Shown here piece by piece: positions 34,939-44,482 of a DNA stretch of 64,000 nt (the first letter of the stretch is position 1; each line of letters opens with the position of its first letter). Source of the stretch: Melioribacter sp. (GTDB taxonomy: Bacteria > Bacteroidota > Ignavibacteria > Ignavibacteriales > Melioribacteraceae); contig DYHW01000001.1 in the NCBI GenBank assembly GCA_020723965.1, positions 420,587 to 484,586 on the forward strand, in the 5' to 3' direction. The notes below the pieces were generated by a model that did no database searches, was not told the origin of the DNA, and was given only the letters and a program-made list of their open reading frames with translations. The position numbers and the translations under genes are program-made.

Positions 34939-36477
34939 ATGTTTTCAAAAGTTTTCTCCGGCGCCACTATTGGTATTGATGCATATCTTGTAGAAGTTGA
35001 AACACACAGCGAAAATAATCTTCCTTCAATTACAGTTGTTGGGTTACCTGATAATGCTGTAAAAGAAAGCAGAGAGCGTGTTACTGCTGCAATAAAAAAT
35101 TCTAGTATTAAACTGCCACACCAGCGCCTTACTGTAAATTTAGCCCCGGCTGATATTAAGAAAGAAGGAAGTTCTTTCGATTTACCGATTGCCGTAGGTA
35201 TTCTTGCAGCAGCACAATTTGTTAAGCCGTCTATTCTGAATGAAATTTACTTGCTAGGCGAACTTTCTCTAGATGGGACTTTAAGAAAAATTAGAGGGGC
35301 TTTGCCTATTACTGTAGATGCAAAAAAACGAGGAATCAGGAAAATTATTCTCCCTATCGATTCAGTAAAAGAAGCATCAATTGTAGAGGGGATTGAAGTT
35401 TACGGATTAGAAAGTTTGATTGATGTTGTGAATTTCTTAAATGGAGAAAAAAAATTCGAGCGAGTAATAACTGATAAAAATAAAATTTTTTCTGAAATAA
35501 ATACTTACCACGTTGATTTTGCCGATGTAAAAGGACAGGAAAATGTTAAACGAGCTTTGGAAATAGCAGCAGCAGGAGGACATAATATTTTAATGATTGG
35601 TCCGCCTGGTTCAGGAAAAACAATGCTTGCAAAAAGATTTCCTTCAATACTTCCGCCACTAACTTTTGATGAAGCATTAGAAACAACAAAGATTCATTCC
35701 GTTGCCGGTATATTACAAAAAGACAAAGCATTGATTACTGAACGCCCATTCCGCAGCCCGCACCATACTGTTTCTGATGCAGCGCTTGTTGGCGGGGGTA
35801 CTATTCCGCGCCCTGGCGAAGTCTCGTTTGCCCATCACGGTGTTTTATTCTTAGATGAACTTCCTGAATTCAAAAAAAATGTTCTCGAGGTTATGCGTCA
35901 ACCATTAGAAGATTATAAGGTTACAGTCAGTCGTTCAAAAATGACTATGGAATTTCCTGCTAATTTTATGTTAGCTGCCGCTATGAATCCTTGTCCTTGT
36001 GGTTACTTTACGGATACTAACCACGAATGCACTTGTAACACAGCTCAAATTCAAAAATACATGTCAAAAATCTCAGGCCCTTTATTAGACCGAATCGATA
36101 TTCATATCGAAGTTCCCGCTGTAAAATTTAAAGATTTAGCTTCCAAATCTTCCGGTGAAAAATCAATTGTTGTTAGAAAAAGAGTTGAAAAGGCACGAGA
36201 AATACAGCAAAAAAGATATAATGGATTAAAAAATGTTTATAAGAATGCAGATATGACATCAAAAGAGCTAAAACAATTCTGCTTATTCGATTTACATAGT
36301 GAAGAACTTCTCAAGATGGCAATGAATCGACTTGGATTATCTGCGCGGGCTTACGATAGAATATTGAAAGTAAGCAGAACTATTGCCGACTTAGATGAAA
36401 AAGAAAATATTATGCCGCAGCACATTTCAGAAGCTATTCAGTATAGAAGTTTAGATAGAGAATTGTGGGGGCATTAA
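34939..36477 (+). CDS. comM: YifB/ComM-type Mg-chelatase-like AAA+ ATPase
   Basis: A 512-residue protein of the ComM/YifB family; ComM is a hexameric helicase that drives branch migration when transformed DNA is integrated. The N-terminal Lon-protease-like domain (FSGATIGIDAYLVEVE, LPDNAVKESRERV) is followed by the AAA+ core with Walker A GPPGSGKT at 221-228, Walker B FLDELPEF and the zinc-finger-like CPCGYFTDTNHECTC insert, and ends in the Mg_chelatase C-terminal part (LSARAYDRILKVSRTIADL). The cysteine insert is typical of the family. It reads into the tRNA cluster. Gene name rests on family likeness. Confidence 0.9.
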   Translation: MFSKVFSGATIGIDAYLVEVETHSENNLPSITVVGLPDNAVKESRERVTAAIKNSSIKLPHQRLTVNLAPADIKKEGSSFDLPIAVGILAAAQFVKPSILNEIYLLGELSLDGTLRKIRGALPITVDAKKRGIRKIILPIDSVKEASIVEGIEVYGLESLIDVVNFLNGEKKFERVITDKNKIFSEINTYHVDFADVKGQENVKRALEIAAAGGHNILMIGPPGSGKTMLAKRFPSILPPLTFDEALETTKIHSVAGILQKDKALITERPFRSPHHTVSDAALVGGGTIPRPGEVSFAHHGVLFLDELPEFKKNVLEVMRQPLEDYKVTVSRSKMTMEFPANFMLAAAMNPCPCGYFTDTNHECTCNTAQIQKYMSKISGPLLDRIDIHIEVPAVKFKDLASKSSGEKSIVVRKRVEKAREIQQKRYNGLKNVYKNADMTSKELKQFCLFDLHSEELLKMAMNRLGLSARAYDRILKVSRTIADLDEKENIMPQHISEAIQYRSLDRELWGH

Positions 36478-36581
36478 ATTTGTCAATAAGCTACTAAATT
36501 ATTCTTGACATTTCTTGCTTTTTTATTAGGTGAATTCTATATTAGATGCTCGTTTTTTGAGATAGTGGGTGAATTTTGTCT

Positions 36582-36665
36582 GGGCGGACGCCGGAGTTGG
36601 AGAGCCGGGGCGGACTGTAAATCCGTTGGCTAATGCCTTTGGGGGTTCGAATCCCTCGCCGCCCA
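36582..36665 (+). tRNA. tRNA-Tyr (GTA)
   Basis: Class II tRNA with a long variable arm. The anticodon arm reads CGGACTGTAAATCCG with anticodon GTA; the T arm is GGGGG-TTCGAAT-CCCTC. The acceptor GGGCGGA/GCCGCCC pairs at six of seven positions, with a mismatch at the innermost pair. CCA is not encoded. A TTGACA at 36505-36510 could be its -35 box, but I see no good -10. Confidence 0.93.
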
Positions 36666-36699
36666 CTCAAGAAAGAATGTTCATTATTATTTTGAAAAT

Positions 36700-36772
36700 G
36701 CGGGAGTAACTCAGTTGGTAGAGTCACAGCCTTCCAAGCTGTTGGTCGCGGGTTCGAGTCCCGTCTCCCGCT
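36700..36772 (+). tRNA. tRNA-Gly (TCC)
   Basis: Complete cloverleaf: acceptor GCGGGAG/CTCCCGC with discriminator T, D arm AACTCAGTTGGTAGAGT, anticodon loop CTTCCAA (TCC) and T loop TTCGAGT. CCA is not encoded. Confidence 0.96.
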
Positions 36773-36848
36773 CTTACTGGCTAATGAATTTGGTTTTTAT
36801 TGTTGATATTGTGGGGAGCGAGTCGATAAGAAATTTTAATTAGAACCT

Positions 36849-37091
36849 GCTGAAGAAGCTGAGTTGGTAGAGCATCCCGCCTTAGCGGGAAAAGAAGTCA
36901 ACGGGAAAGTCATTCAAGAAGTTTGAAAGGCTGATGTAGCTCAGTTGGTAGAGCATCCCGCCTTAGCGGGAGAAGAAGTTAACGGGAAAGTCATTTCGGA
37001 AGTTTGAAAGGCTGATGTAGCTCAGTTGGTAGAGCATCCCGCCTTAGCGGGAAAAGAAGTCAACGGGAAAGTCATTCAAGAAGTTTGAAAG
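36849..37091 (+). repeat. Three tandem 81-bp tRNA-Thr-like units
   Basis: Units start at 36849, 36930 and 37011, each exactly 81 bases long, and the true tRNA-Thr starts at the next step, 37092. Each unit begins like the tRNA: the second and third have GCTGATGTAGCTCAGTTGGT followed by AGAGCA, that is the 5' acceptor strand and full D arm. The anticodon arm is then replaced by CCCGCCTTAGCGGG, a 5-bp stem with a 4-base loop, and no T arm (GTTCRANYC) or 3' acceptor strand follows. Units 2 and 3 differ at 5 positions; units 1 and 3 differ at only 3, all within the first 15 bases. They cannot be normal tRNAs. Confidence 0.9.
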
Positions 37092-37164
<73 letters not shown>

Positions 37165-37332
37165 CTCCGGTAATTTAATTTAGTTTTACTATTTTGAAAA
37201 ATTGTTGACAGAGCTTCCCGATAAAATCGTGGTAATTAATTCGCTCTATGTTGTAGTGAAAATTTTATAGTCTCTTATTATATTGGGAATAAAGGTTTCG
37301 AAAGTAAAAAGTTTTATAATTAGGAATTTGAA

Positions 37333-37500
37333 ATGGCAAAAGCTAAAAATATTCGTCAAATCATAACTTTAGAAAGTACTGCAGGTACAGGCTACCGCTA
37401 TTCTACAATGAAGAATAAAAGAAATCATCCTAACAGAATTGAATTTAAGAAGTTTGATCCTATTATCCGTAAGCATGTAATTTTTAAAGAAACTAAATAA
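37333..37500 (+). CDS. rpmG: 50S ribosomal protein L33
   Basis: A 55-residue protein starting [16 protein letters not shown] and containing [20 protein letters not shown], the L33 core, and ending FKETK. The zinc-ribbon cysteines found in many L33 proteins are absent, so this is the zinc-free form. It sits between tRNA-Thr and tRNA-Trp, the classic place before secE. AGGAATTTGAA precedes the ATG. Confidence 0.93.
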   Translation: MAKAKNIRQIITLESTAGTGYRYSTMKNKRNHPNRIEFKKFDPIIRKHVIFKETK

Positions 37501-37502
37501 AT

Positions 37503-37575
<73 letters not shown>

Positions 37576-37600
37576 CTTGTAATAAAAACGATAAAATTTT

Positions 37601-37783
37601 ATGAAAGAAAAAATAATCAACTTTGTGAATGATGTTGTCAAGGAAATGAAAAAAGTTACTTGGCCTACAAGAGAAGAATTAAAAGAATCGACAACCATAG
37701 TTATTGTTGTTTGTCTGATTCTTGCTGTCTTTACTTATATAATTGATATGTCAATAAGCTGGATATTGAAGGGGATTTTTTAA
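37601..37783 (+). CDS. secE: Preprotein translocase subunit SecE
   Basis: The 60-residue minimal SecE that clamps SecY. It has the amphipathic helix with the conserved EMKKVTWPTREEL and one membrane helix (IVIVVCLILAVFTYIIDM). It lies 2 bases before nusG. The partner SecY is encoded at the other end of this cluster (62493-63830). Confidence 0.95.
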   Translation: MKEKIINFVNDVVKEMKKVTWPTREELKESTTIVIVVCLILAVFTYIIDMSISWILKGIF

Positions 37784-37785
37784 GT

Positions 37786-38331
37786 TTGGAACACACTAAC
37801 ACCAAATGGTATGTAGTAAGAACTTTTTCTGGACATGAGAATAAAGTTAAATCTTTGATTGAAGCAGAACTGAAGGATAATGAAGATTTAAGGGCTAAAA
37901 TTTTAGAAATTCTTGTTCCTACAGAAAAAGTATTTGAAGTAAAAGACGGGAAGAAAAAAACCAAGAAGAAAAATTTTTTCCCAGGGTATGTTTTGGTTTG
38001 TGCTGATCTTGATTTGAGAGTTAAAGATTTTATTACAAACACGCCATCTGTAATGGGATTTTTAGGCACCTCAAAACAGCCGGTTGCACTTCAACCAGAC
38101 GAAGTTAAAAGGATTGTTGGAAGAATTTCTCAGGGGGAAGAAACCGAGAGAACGGAGACTATCTTTAGAACAGGCGATTTTGTAAAAATTATTGATGGTC
38201 CATTCAATAATTTTTCTGGTTTTATTCAGGAAGTAAATGAAGAAAAGATGAAAATCAAAGTGATGGTTTCAATTTTTGGAAGAAAGACTCCGGTAGAAAT
38301 TGATTTTGTTCAAGCAGAATTAGAGAAATAA
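37786..38331 (+). CDS. nusG: Transcription termination/antitermination factor NusG
   Basis: RNA polymerase elongation factor that links transcription to Rho and to the ribosome. The 181 residues have the NGN domain (KWYVVRTFSGHENKVKSLIE, FFPGYVLV) and the C-terminal KOW domain (FRTGDFVKIIDGPFNNFSGFIQEVNEEK). The start is TTG at 37786, preceded by GGGGA inside the end of secE. Order secE-nusG-rplK is universal. Confidence 0.96.
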   Translation: MEHTNTKWYVVRTFSGHENKVKSLIEAELKDNEDLRAKILEILVPTEKVFEVKDGKKKTKKKNFFPGYVLVCADLDLRVKDFITNTPSVMGFLGTSKQPVALQPDEVKRIVGRISQGEETERTETIFRTGDFVKIIDGPFNNFSGFIQEVNEEKMKIKVMVSIFGRKTPVEIDFVQAELEK

Positions 38332-38350
38332 AAAATAGTAAGGTTAAACT

Positions 38351-38776
38351 ATGGCAAAGAAAATAGAAGGATTTATTAAATTACAAATTTCAGCTGGTGC
38401 AGCAAATCCCTCGCCACCGGTCGGACCCGCATTAGGCCAAAAAGGCGTCAACATTATGGAGTTTTGCAAACAGTTTAATGCAAGAACTTCATCTCAACAG
38501 GGTTTGATAATTCCAGTTGTTATTACTGTTTTTTCTGACAAATCCTTTACATTTGTTACGAAAACACCACCTGCGGCTGTATTATTGAAGAAAGCTGCTA
38601 AGGTCGAAAAAGGTTCTGCCGAACCGAACAAAACAAAAGTTGCAAAAGTTACAAAAGCTCAGGTTCGCGAAATTGCTACAACGAAAATGCCCGATTTGAA
38701 TGCATACGATATTGAACAAGCTATGAGCATGATATCTGGAACTGCACGCAGCATGGGTTTTACAGTAGAAGAATAA
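38351..38776 (+). CDS. rplK: 50S ribosomal protein L11
   Basis: A 141-residue protein of the GTPase-associated centre, binding 23S rRNA with the L10-L12 stalk. Signatures are [24 protein letters not shown] near the start, read as two segments, and the C-terminal RNA-binding [30 protein letters not shown] precedes the ATG. First of the L11-L1 pair. Confidence 0.97.
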   Translation: MAKKIEGFIKLQISAGAANPSPPVGPALGQKGVNIMEFCKQFNARTSSQQGLIIPVVITVFSDKSFTFVTKTPPAAVLLKKAAKVEKGSAEPNKTKVAKVTKAQVREIATTKMPDLNAYDIEQAMSMISGTARSMGFTVEE

Positions 38777-38802
38777 TCATAAATTTTTGTTGGTAAGGAA
38801 AA

Positions 38803-39510
38803 ATGAAAGTGTCTAAAAGAGTAAAAGCCGTAAAAAAGAATGTAGATGTTTCTAAAGAATATACTTTGGCAGAAGCAATAAAACTTCTCAAAGATAATTC
38901 AAAAGTTAAGTTCACGGAATCTCTCGATTGTGCTATACGGCTTGGCGTAGATCCACGGCATGCCGATCAAATGGTGCGCGGAACTGTTTCTTTGCCACAC
39001 GGAACTGGAAAGAAAGTTACAGTTCTAGTAATTGCTAAAGGCGTTGTTGCTGAAGGAGCATTAAAAGCAGGGGCTGAATATGCTGGATTTGAAGAATACT
39101 TGGAAAAAATAAAGAATGGCTGGACAGATGTTGATGTCATTATTGCTACTCCTGATACCATGGGCGAGCTTGGTAAACTAGGTCGTATTCTTGGACCCAA
39201 AGGGCTAATGCCAAATCCAAAGAGTGGAACTGTTACTACAGATGTTGTTAAAGCAGTAAAAGAAGTTAAAGCAGGCAAAATTGAATTTCGTGTAGAAAAA
39301 GCTGGTATTGTTCACGCTTCGCTTGGTAAAATTTCGTTTACTGTTGAAGAATTAGTCGAAAATACGCGCGCTTTCTTGCAGACGATAATTAAAATGAAAC
39401 CATCTTCAGCAAAGGGACAATATGTTAGGAGTTTATATCTTTCATCAACAATGGGTCCCGGTCTTAAGATATCTAAAGAAGAAACTGTGTTTTCAACTAA
39501 ACACAATTAA
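38803..39510 (+). CDS. rplA: 50S ribosomal protein L1
   Basis: A 235-residue stalk protein at the E site, involved in tRNA exit; in many bacteria it also represses its own operon. It shows [18 protein letters not shown], the signature [19 protein letters not shown] and the C-terminal [30 protein letters not shown] precedes the ATG. I could not identify an L1-binding site copy in the leader. Confidence 0.97.
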   Translation: MKVSKRVKAVKKNVDVSKEYTLAEAIKLLKDNSKVKFTESLDCAIRLGVDPRHADQMVRGTVSLPHGTGKKVTVLVIAKGVVAEGALKAGAEYAGFEEYLEKIKNGWTDVDVIIATPDTMGELGKLGRILGPKGLMPNPKSGTVTTDVVKAVKEVKAGKIEFRVEKAGIVHASLGKISFTVEELVENTRAFLQTIIKMKPSSAKGQYVRSLYLSSTMGPGLKISKEETVFSTKHN

Positions 39511-39588
39511 AAAAGAATTACGCACTCACATTACATAAATGCTTCTACATTATTAGTAATGATGTTCTTTAATTGATTTGGGAGAACG

Positions 39589-40110
39589 ATGAAAAAAGAA
39601 GAAAAAGTAGAGATTATTGAAGAGATAAAAAACCTTGTAAAGAATTCTTCAGGTATATTTCTTGTTAATTACAGCGGAGTAAATGTAGCTGATATTAACA
39701 AGATTCGTTCTGATTTCAGAAAGGAGGGAGTTAAATACAAGGTTTTTAAAAATACTCTCTTCAAAAAAGCTATTGAACAAATTGAGGGATACGATAAATT
39801 CAACCCACAGCTTGTTGGAATGATTGGAGTTGCTTTTGCCGGCGAAAATTTTGTTGCGCCCGCAAAAATCATCAAAAAATATTTTGATGAAAAACAAAAA
39901 TTTTCTTTCAAGGGTTGCTATATCGAATCAACTTTCTATGGCGCCGAGAAATTGAATACTATTGCCTCAATGCCGACAAAAGCAGAAATTATGTCGAGCA
40001 TTGTTGGTAGTGTTGCAGCTCCGGCAAGCGGAATTGTTGGTGCTATAAATGCAGTAATGCGCGATCTTGTTCTGGTTGTGGAAGAAATCGGTAAAAAGAA
40101 AGCTGCATAA
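39589..40110 (+). CDS. rplJ: 50S ribosomal protein L10
   Basis: A 173-residue scaffold that carries the L7/L12 dimers on the ribosomal stalk. The N-terminal rRNA-binding domain includes FLVNYSGVNVADINKIRSDF and KNTLFKKAIE; the C-terminal helix (GAINAVMRDLVLVVEEIGKK) holds the L12 dimers. The preceding 78-base gap shows no L10-leader fold that I can recognise. GGGAGA precedes the ATG. Confidence 0.96.
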   Translation: MKKEEKVEIIEEIKNLVKNSSGIFLVNYSGVNVADINKIRSDFRKEGVKYKVFKNTLFKKAIEQIEGYDKFNPQLVGMIGVAFAGENFVAPAKIIKKYFDEKQKFSFKGCYIESTFYGAEKLNTIASMPTKAEIMSSIVGSVAAPASGIVGAINAVMRDLVLVVEEIGKKKAA

Positions 40111-40152
40111 TAATTTATAAGTAAATGGAAATTAAATAATAGGAGTAATAAA

Positions 40153-40530
40153 ATGTCTGAGAAAATTGCTGAAATAGTTGAGAAAATTAAGAACCTAACA
40201 TTAGTTGAAGCTTCTGAATTAAAGAAAGCATTAGAAGAAGAATTTGGTGTAACTGCTGCTGCGCCAATTATGATGGCTGGTGCTACTGCTCCTGTTGCTG
40301 TGGCTGCTGTAGAAGAAAAAACTGAATTCGATGTAATTCTTCAAAGCTCTGGCGCTACAAAGATAAATGTTATTAAAGTTGTACGTGCGCATACAGGTCT
40401 CGGCTTGAAAGAAGCAAAAGATTTAGTTGATGGAGCTCCGAAACCGGTTAAAGAGGCTGTTTCCAAAGATGAAGCAGAAAAAATTAAAAAAGAGCTTGAA
40501 GAAGCCGGAGCTACTGTAACTATAAAGTAA
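40153..40530 (+). CDS. rplL: 50S ribosomal protein L7/L12
   Basis: A 125-residue stalk protein that recruits translational GTPases. It has the dimerising N-terminal helices ([20 protein letters not shown]), an Ala/Val-rich hinge ([12 protein letters not shown]) and the C-terminal factor-binding domain ([27 protein letters not shown]). AGGAGTAATAAA precedes the ATG. A strong hairpin separates it from rpoB. Confidence 0.97.
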   Translation: MSEKIAEIVEKIKNLTLVEASELKKALEEEFGVTAAAPIMMAGATAPVAVAAVEEKTEFDVILQSSGATKINVIKVVRAHTGLGLKEAKDLVDGAPKPVKEAVSKDEAEKIKKELEEAGATVTIK

Positions 40531-40566
40531 TTGTCTCATTTCTTCTGAATTTCTGTTAAAAACTTG

Positions 40567-40598
40567 AGTGGTAAGATGGTTAATTCCGTCTTGCCACT
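40567..40598 (+). promoter_or_regulatory. Hairpin between rplL and rpoB (attenuator or processing site)
   Basis: AGTGGTAAGATGG (40567-40579), loop TTAATT, CCGTCTTGCCACT (40586-40598): a 13-bp stem with two G-U pairs, followed by TTCTTTCATTT. It lies where E. coli has its partial terminator and RNase III site lowering rpoBC below rplJL; that comparison is by position only. Confidence 0.7.
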
Positions 40599-40651
40599 TT
40601 CTTTCATTTATTGAATGAGAGAAAAAACAAAAACCACATTGGAGGTTAGGG

Positions 40652-43600
40652 TTGGAAAAAACAAAAATTAACAAAAACACAGGAAGAATTTCCTTTGCTT
40701 CCATCTCTTCTGCTCTTAAAGTACCTGATCTATTAAATATTCAACTAGAATCTTTCGAAGATTTTCTTCAACTTAAAGTACGGGCTGCACAAAGAGAAAA
40801 TAAAGGGTTGCAAGCAGTATTTAATGCAAACTTCCCTATTCTCGATAATAAAGAATTTTACCGATTAGATTTTGTTGAATATTATGTCGAGAAACCGCGT
40901 TTCTCTATAACTGAATGTGAAGAAAGAGGTTTAACTTATTCAGCTCCATTAAAAGCAAAACTCCGCTTATCAACCAAAGATGACGAAACTGGTGAATATG
41001 TTAATTCTGTTGAACAGGAAGTTTATCTTGGCAATTTACCGTTTATGACGCGGCGTGGAACATTTATCATCAACGGTGCGGAAAGAGTTGTGGTTACACA
41101 GTTGCACAGATCTCCTGGTGTTGCATTTGCCCAATCAATTCATCCCAACGGTACACCAATATATTCGGCTAGAATTATTCCTTTTAGAGGTTCGTGGGTA
41201 GAGTTTGCAACTGACATAAACAATGTTCTTTATGTTTATATCGACCGAAGGAAAAAATTTCCTTCAACAACTTTATTAAGAGCGCTTGGATATGAAGATG
41301 ATGAATCGATTCTTAGACTTTTTGATCTGGTTGAAGAAATAAACGTAAAACAGTTGAATATAGATAAACATACAGGACGAATTGTTGCCAACGATATTAT
41401 CGATACACAAACCGGCGAAATTTATGCAGCTAAAGATGCCGAGTTAAATGAAGAAATTATTGATAATATAAAAAAATCCTCTGTTCAGAAAGTTCAACTG
41501 TTAAACATCGAAACTTCCCTTGAGCAGGACCTTATAATAAACACTCTTAAAAAAGATGCATCTATAAATAAAGACGAAGCGCTTTACGCAATTTACAGGC
41601 AGTTACGTTCTGGCGAAGCGCCTGATATTGATACTGCAGTTGGCTTGATTGAAAAAATGTTTTTCAATGAGAAAAGATATGATCTTGGCGAAGTTGGCCG
41701 TTTCAGAATGAATGATAAATTAAATCTGAATGTACCAGAAAATATTAAGGTGCTAACCCCCGAAGATATTATAGCAATTATGAAAAATATCATAATGCTG
41801 AAAAATGGTAATATGAATGTCGATGATATTGATCATCTCGGAAATAGAAGAGTGAGAACTGTCGGCGAACAATTACAACAACAATACAATATAGGTTTGG
41901 CTAGAATGTCGCGCACTATAAAAGAAAGAATGAACATGCGCGATAACGAAAATATGCAGCCCCAAGATCTGGTTAATGCTCGTACAATTAGTAGTGTAAT
42001 CAATGCTTTCTTTGGTACTAACCAACTTTCTCAATTTATGGATCAAACTAATCCACTTTCCGAACTTACTCATAAGAGAAGAATTTCTGCTCTAGGTCCG
42101 GGCGGTTTAACACGTGAGCGGGCAGGGTTTGAAGTTCGAGACGTGCATCATTCACATTATGGCCGTTTGTGTCCCATTGAAACACCAGAAGGTCCGAACA
42201 TTGGTCTTATTTCATCTCTTACAATTTATGCCCGCGTTAATCATTATGGATTTTTAGAAACACCATATAGAAAAGTTAAAGATGGAAGAGTTGCAAACAG
42301 TGTAGATTTCTTAAGCGCAGATCAGGAAGACGAATTTATTATTGCTCAGGCAAACGTTCCGATCGATGAACAGGGATACTTTGTTGAAAAGAGAGTTAGA
42401 TCCCGTGAAAGAGGAGAGTTTCCAGTTCTTCCCCCAAAAGATGTTCATTATATGGATGTCGCCCCGGCGCAAATTGTTTCTGTAGCTGCTGCACTTATTC
42501 CATTCCTTGAGCACGATGATGCTAACCGTGCGTTGATGGGCTCGAATATGCAGCGTCAAGCTGTTCCTTTATTTATGCCTGAAAATCCAATCGTTGGTAC
42601 AGGAATGGAAGCTAAGGTTGCCAGAGATTCACGCTCTATAATAATTGCAGAGAATGCCGGTGTTGTTGAATATGCTGATTCCAAGAAAATTATTGTTAAG
42701 TATGATGTTGATGAAAACGACCCTGCTACATTGGTAAGTTTTGATGATCAAAAGAGAGTCGAATACAAACTAACAAAATTTACCGGAACAAACCAAGAAA
42801 CATGCTTTAATCAAAAACCGATTGTTGTACCCGGGCAACGGATTAGGAAAGGAGATGTTTTAGCTGATGGGCCTGCTATTGAAAAAGGAGAACTTGCTCT
42901 TGGACGTAATATCTCCGTTGCTTTTATGCCTTGGCGCGGATACAACTTTGAAGACGCAATTGTTTTGAGCGAACGTCTTATGATAGATGACGTTTTTACT
43001 TCTATTCATATTGAAGAATTCGAATTACAAGTTCGCGAAACTAAACGCGGAGAAGAAGAATTAACCCGCGATATTCCAAACGTTAGTGAAGAAGCCACAA
43101 AAGATTTGGATGAAAACGGTATTGTTCGCGAAGGTGCCGAAGTTAAAGAAGGAGATATTCTAATTGGTAAAATTACTCCAAAAGGAGAAACAGATCCCAC
43201 CCCAGAAGAAAAACTTCTTAAAGCTATCTTTGGAGATAAAGCAGGCGATGTAAAAGACGCTTCGTTAAAAGCGCCACCAGGTTTGAAAGGTGTTGTTATT
43301 AAAACAAGATTATTCAGCCGAAAAAGAAAAGATGCAGAATCGAAAAAGACCGAGAAAAAAATATTAGATAATCTTGAGTCAGAGTTTATAAAACGGAGAG
43401 AAAACCATTACAATAAACTCGTTTCTAAGTTAACAAAAATAACCGAGGGTAAATCTACTATAGGTATTCGAGATTTGGACGGCTCTATTGTTCTGAGAAG
43501 CGGTACAACAATTAAAGGAGATACTTTTTCTAATATTGAAGACATTACAAAATTAGATTACACAAAAGATTGGTTCGAAAGAAAAAACACTAATGAGCTG

Positions 43601-44431
43601 ATTAAACAGCTTTTTGCAAATTATTTCTTAATTCAAGCAGATATTGAAGAAGATTTTAAACGCGAGAAACTGAAAATTCAATCAGGTGATGAATTACAGC
43701 CTGGCATTACACAACTTGCTAAAGTTTACGTTGCTAAAAAACGTAAAGTTCAAGTTGGAGATAAGATGGCTGGTCGGCACGGCAACAAAGGCGTTGTTGC
43801 TAAAGTTGTTCCTGCAGAAGATATGCCTTATCATGAAGATGGAACTCCTGTAGATATTGTATTAAATCCTCTTGGCGTTCCTTCTCGTATGAATCTTGGC
43901 CAACTATATGAAACCGTACTTGCCTGGGCTGGAAAAAAACTTGGCGTTAAATTCGAAACTCCAATTTTTGATGGCGCATCGGTATCTGATGTTGAAGAAT
44001 ATTTACGTCAAGCTGATTTAGCTGCAGGTGGTAAAACTTGGTTATATGATGGAAGAAGCGGCGAGCGATTCCATCAAAAAGTTACTTGCGGTTATATTTA
44101 TATTATGAAACTTGGACATATGGTTGATGATAAGATACACGCACGTTCAATTGGACCATACTCGCTTATTACACAACAACCACTTGGCGGTAAAGCGCAA
44201 TTTGGTGGTCAAAGATTCGGAGAAATGGAAGTTTGGGCGCTCGAAGGTTATGGCGCTTCTCATGTGCTTCAAGAAATTCTTACTGTCAAAAGTGATGATG
44301 TTACTGGTCGCGCTAAAACTTACGAAGCGATAGTAAAAGGTGAAAATATACCTGAACCTAATATTCCAGAATCTTTCAATGTGTTAATTAAAGAACTTCA
44401 GGGCCTTGGTCTTGATATCAAAGTTAATTAG
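40652..44431 (+). CDS. rpoB: DNA-directed RNA polymerase subunit beta
   Basis: The 1259-residue beta subunit. The start is TTG at 40652 behind GGAGG. Seen are the protrusion and lobes (RRGTFIINGAERVVVTQL), the rifampicin pocket with QLSQFMDQTNPLSELTHKRR, whose D, H and S positions are those of sensitive enzymes, the RERAGFEVRDVHHSHYGR motif, the flap/hybrid-binding GEKTRDP-like GETDPTPEEKLLKAIFGDKAG region and the C-terminal clamp (GGKAQFGGQRFGEMEVWALEGYGA). Length is normal. Confidence 0.98.
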   Translation: MEKTKINKNTGRISFASISSALKVPDLLNIQLESFEDFLQLKVRAAQRENKGLQAVFNANFPILDNKEFYRLDFVEYYVEKPRFSITECEERGLTYSAPLKAKLRLSTKDDETGEYVNSVEQEVYLGNLPFMTRRGTFIINGAERVVVTQLHRSPGVAFAQSIHPNGTPIYSARIIPFRGSWVEFATDINNVLYVYIDRRKKFPSTTLLRALGYEDDESILRLFDLVEEINVKQLNIDKHTGRIVANDIIDTQTGEIYAAKDAELNEEIIDNIKKSSVQKVQLLNIETSLEQDLIINTLKKDASINKDEALYAIYRQLRSGEAPDIDTAVGLIEKMFFNEKRYDLGEVGRFRMNDKLNLNVPENIKVLTPEDIIAIMKNIIMLKNGNMNVDDIDHLGNRRVRTVGEQLQQQYNIGLARMSRTIKERMNMRDNENMQPQDLVNARTISSVINAFFGTNQLSQFMDQTNPLSELTHKRRISALGPGGLTRERAGFEVRDVHHSHYGRLCPIETPEGPNIGLISSLTIYARVNHYGFLETPYRKVKDGRVANSVDFLSADQEDEFIIAQANVPIDEQGYFVEKRVRSRERGEFPVLPPKDVHYMDVAPAQIVSVAAALIPFLEHDDANRALMGSNMQRQAVPLFMPENPIVGTGMEAKVARDSRSIIIAENAGVVEYADSKKIIVKYDVDENDPATLVSFDDQKRVEYKLTKFTGTNQETCFNQKPIVVPGQRIRKGDVLADGPAIEKGELALGRNISVAFMPWRGYNFEDAIVLSERLMIDDVFTSIHIEEFELQVRETKRGEEELTRDIPNVSEEATKDLDENGIVREGAEVKEGDILIGKITPKGETDPTPEEKLLKAIFGDKAGDVKDASLKAPPGLKGVVIKTRLFSRKRKDAESKKTEKKILDNLESEFIKRRENHYNKLVSKLTKITEGKSTIGIRDLDGSIVLRSGTTIKGDTFSNIEDITKLDYTKDWFERKNTNELIKQLFANYFLIQADIEEDFKREKLKIQSGDELQPGITQLAKVYVAKKRKVQVGDKMAGRHGNKGVVAKVVPAEDMPYHEDGTPVDIVLNPLGVPSRMNLGQLYETVLAWAGKKLGVKFETPIFDGASVSDVEEYLRQADLAAGGKTWLYDGRSGERFHQKVTCGYIYIMKLGHMVDDKIHARSIGPYSLITQQPLGGKAQFGGQRFGEMEVWALEGYGASHVLQEILTVKSDDVTGRAKTYEAIVKGENIPEPNIPESFNVLIKELQGLGLDIKVN

Positions 44432-44482
44432 TATGCTTGCACTAAGCAGAGCAGCCATAAGTTTGAACTAAGGAGTAATAAC

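Noticed and set aside
36849..37091. Three extra tRNA genes or a CRISPR-like repeat array
   Set aside because: The units lack a 7-base anticodon loop, a T arm and the 3' acceptor strand, so they are not tRNAs. They are head-to-tail 81-bp repeats with no variable spacers, so not a CRISPR.
37205..37210. TTGACA box before rpmG as a promoter
   Set aside because: No acceptable -10 at 16-18 bases; CGTGGT lies at spacing 17.
39511..39588. L10 leader or L1-binding site in the rplA-rplJ gap
   Set aside because: Only 78 bases, with a tiny CATTA/TAATG stem; no fold I could match to a known leader.
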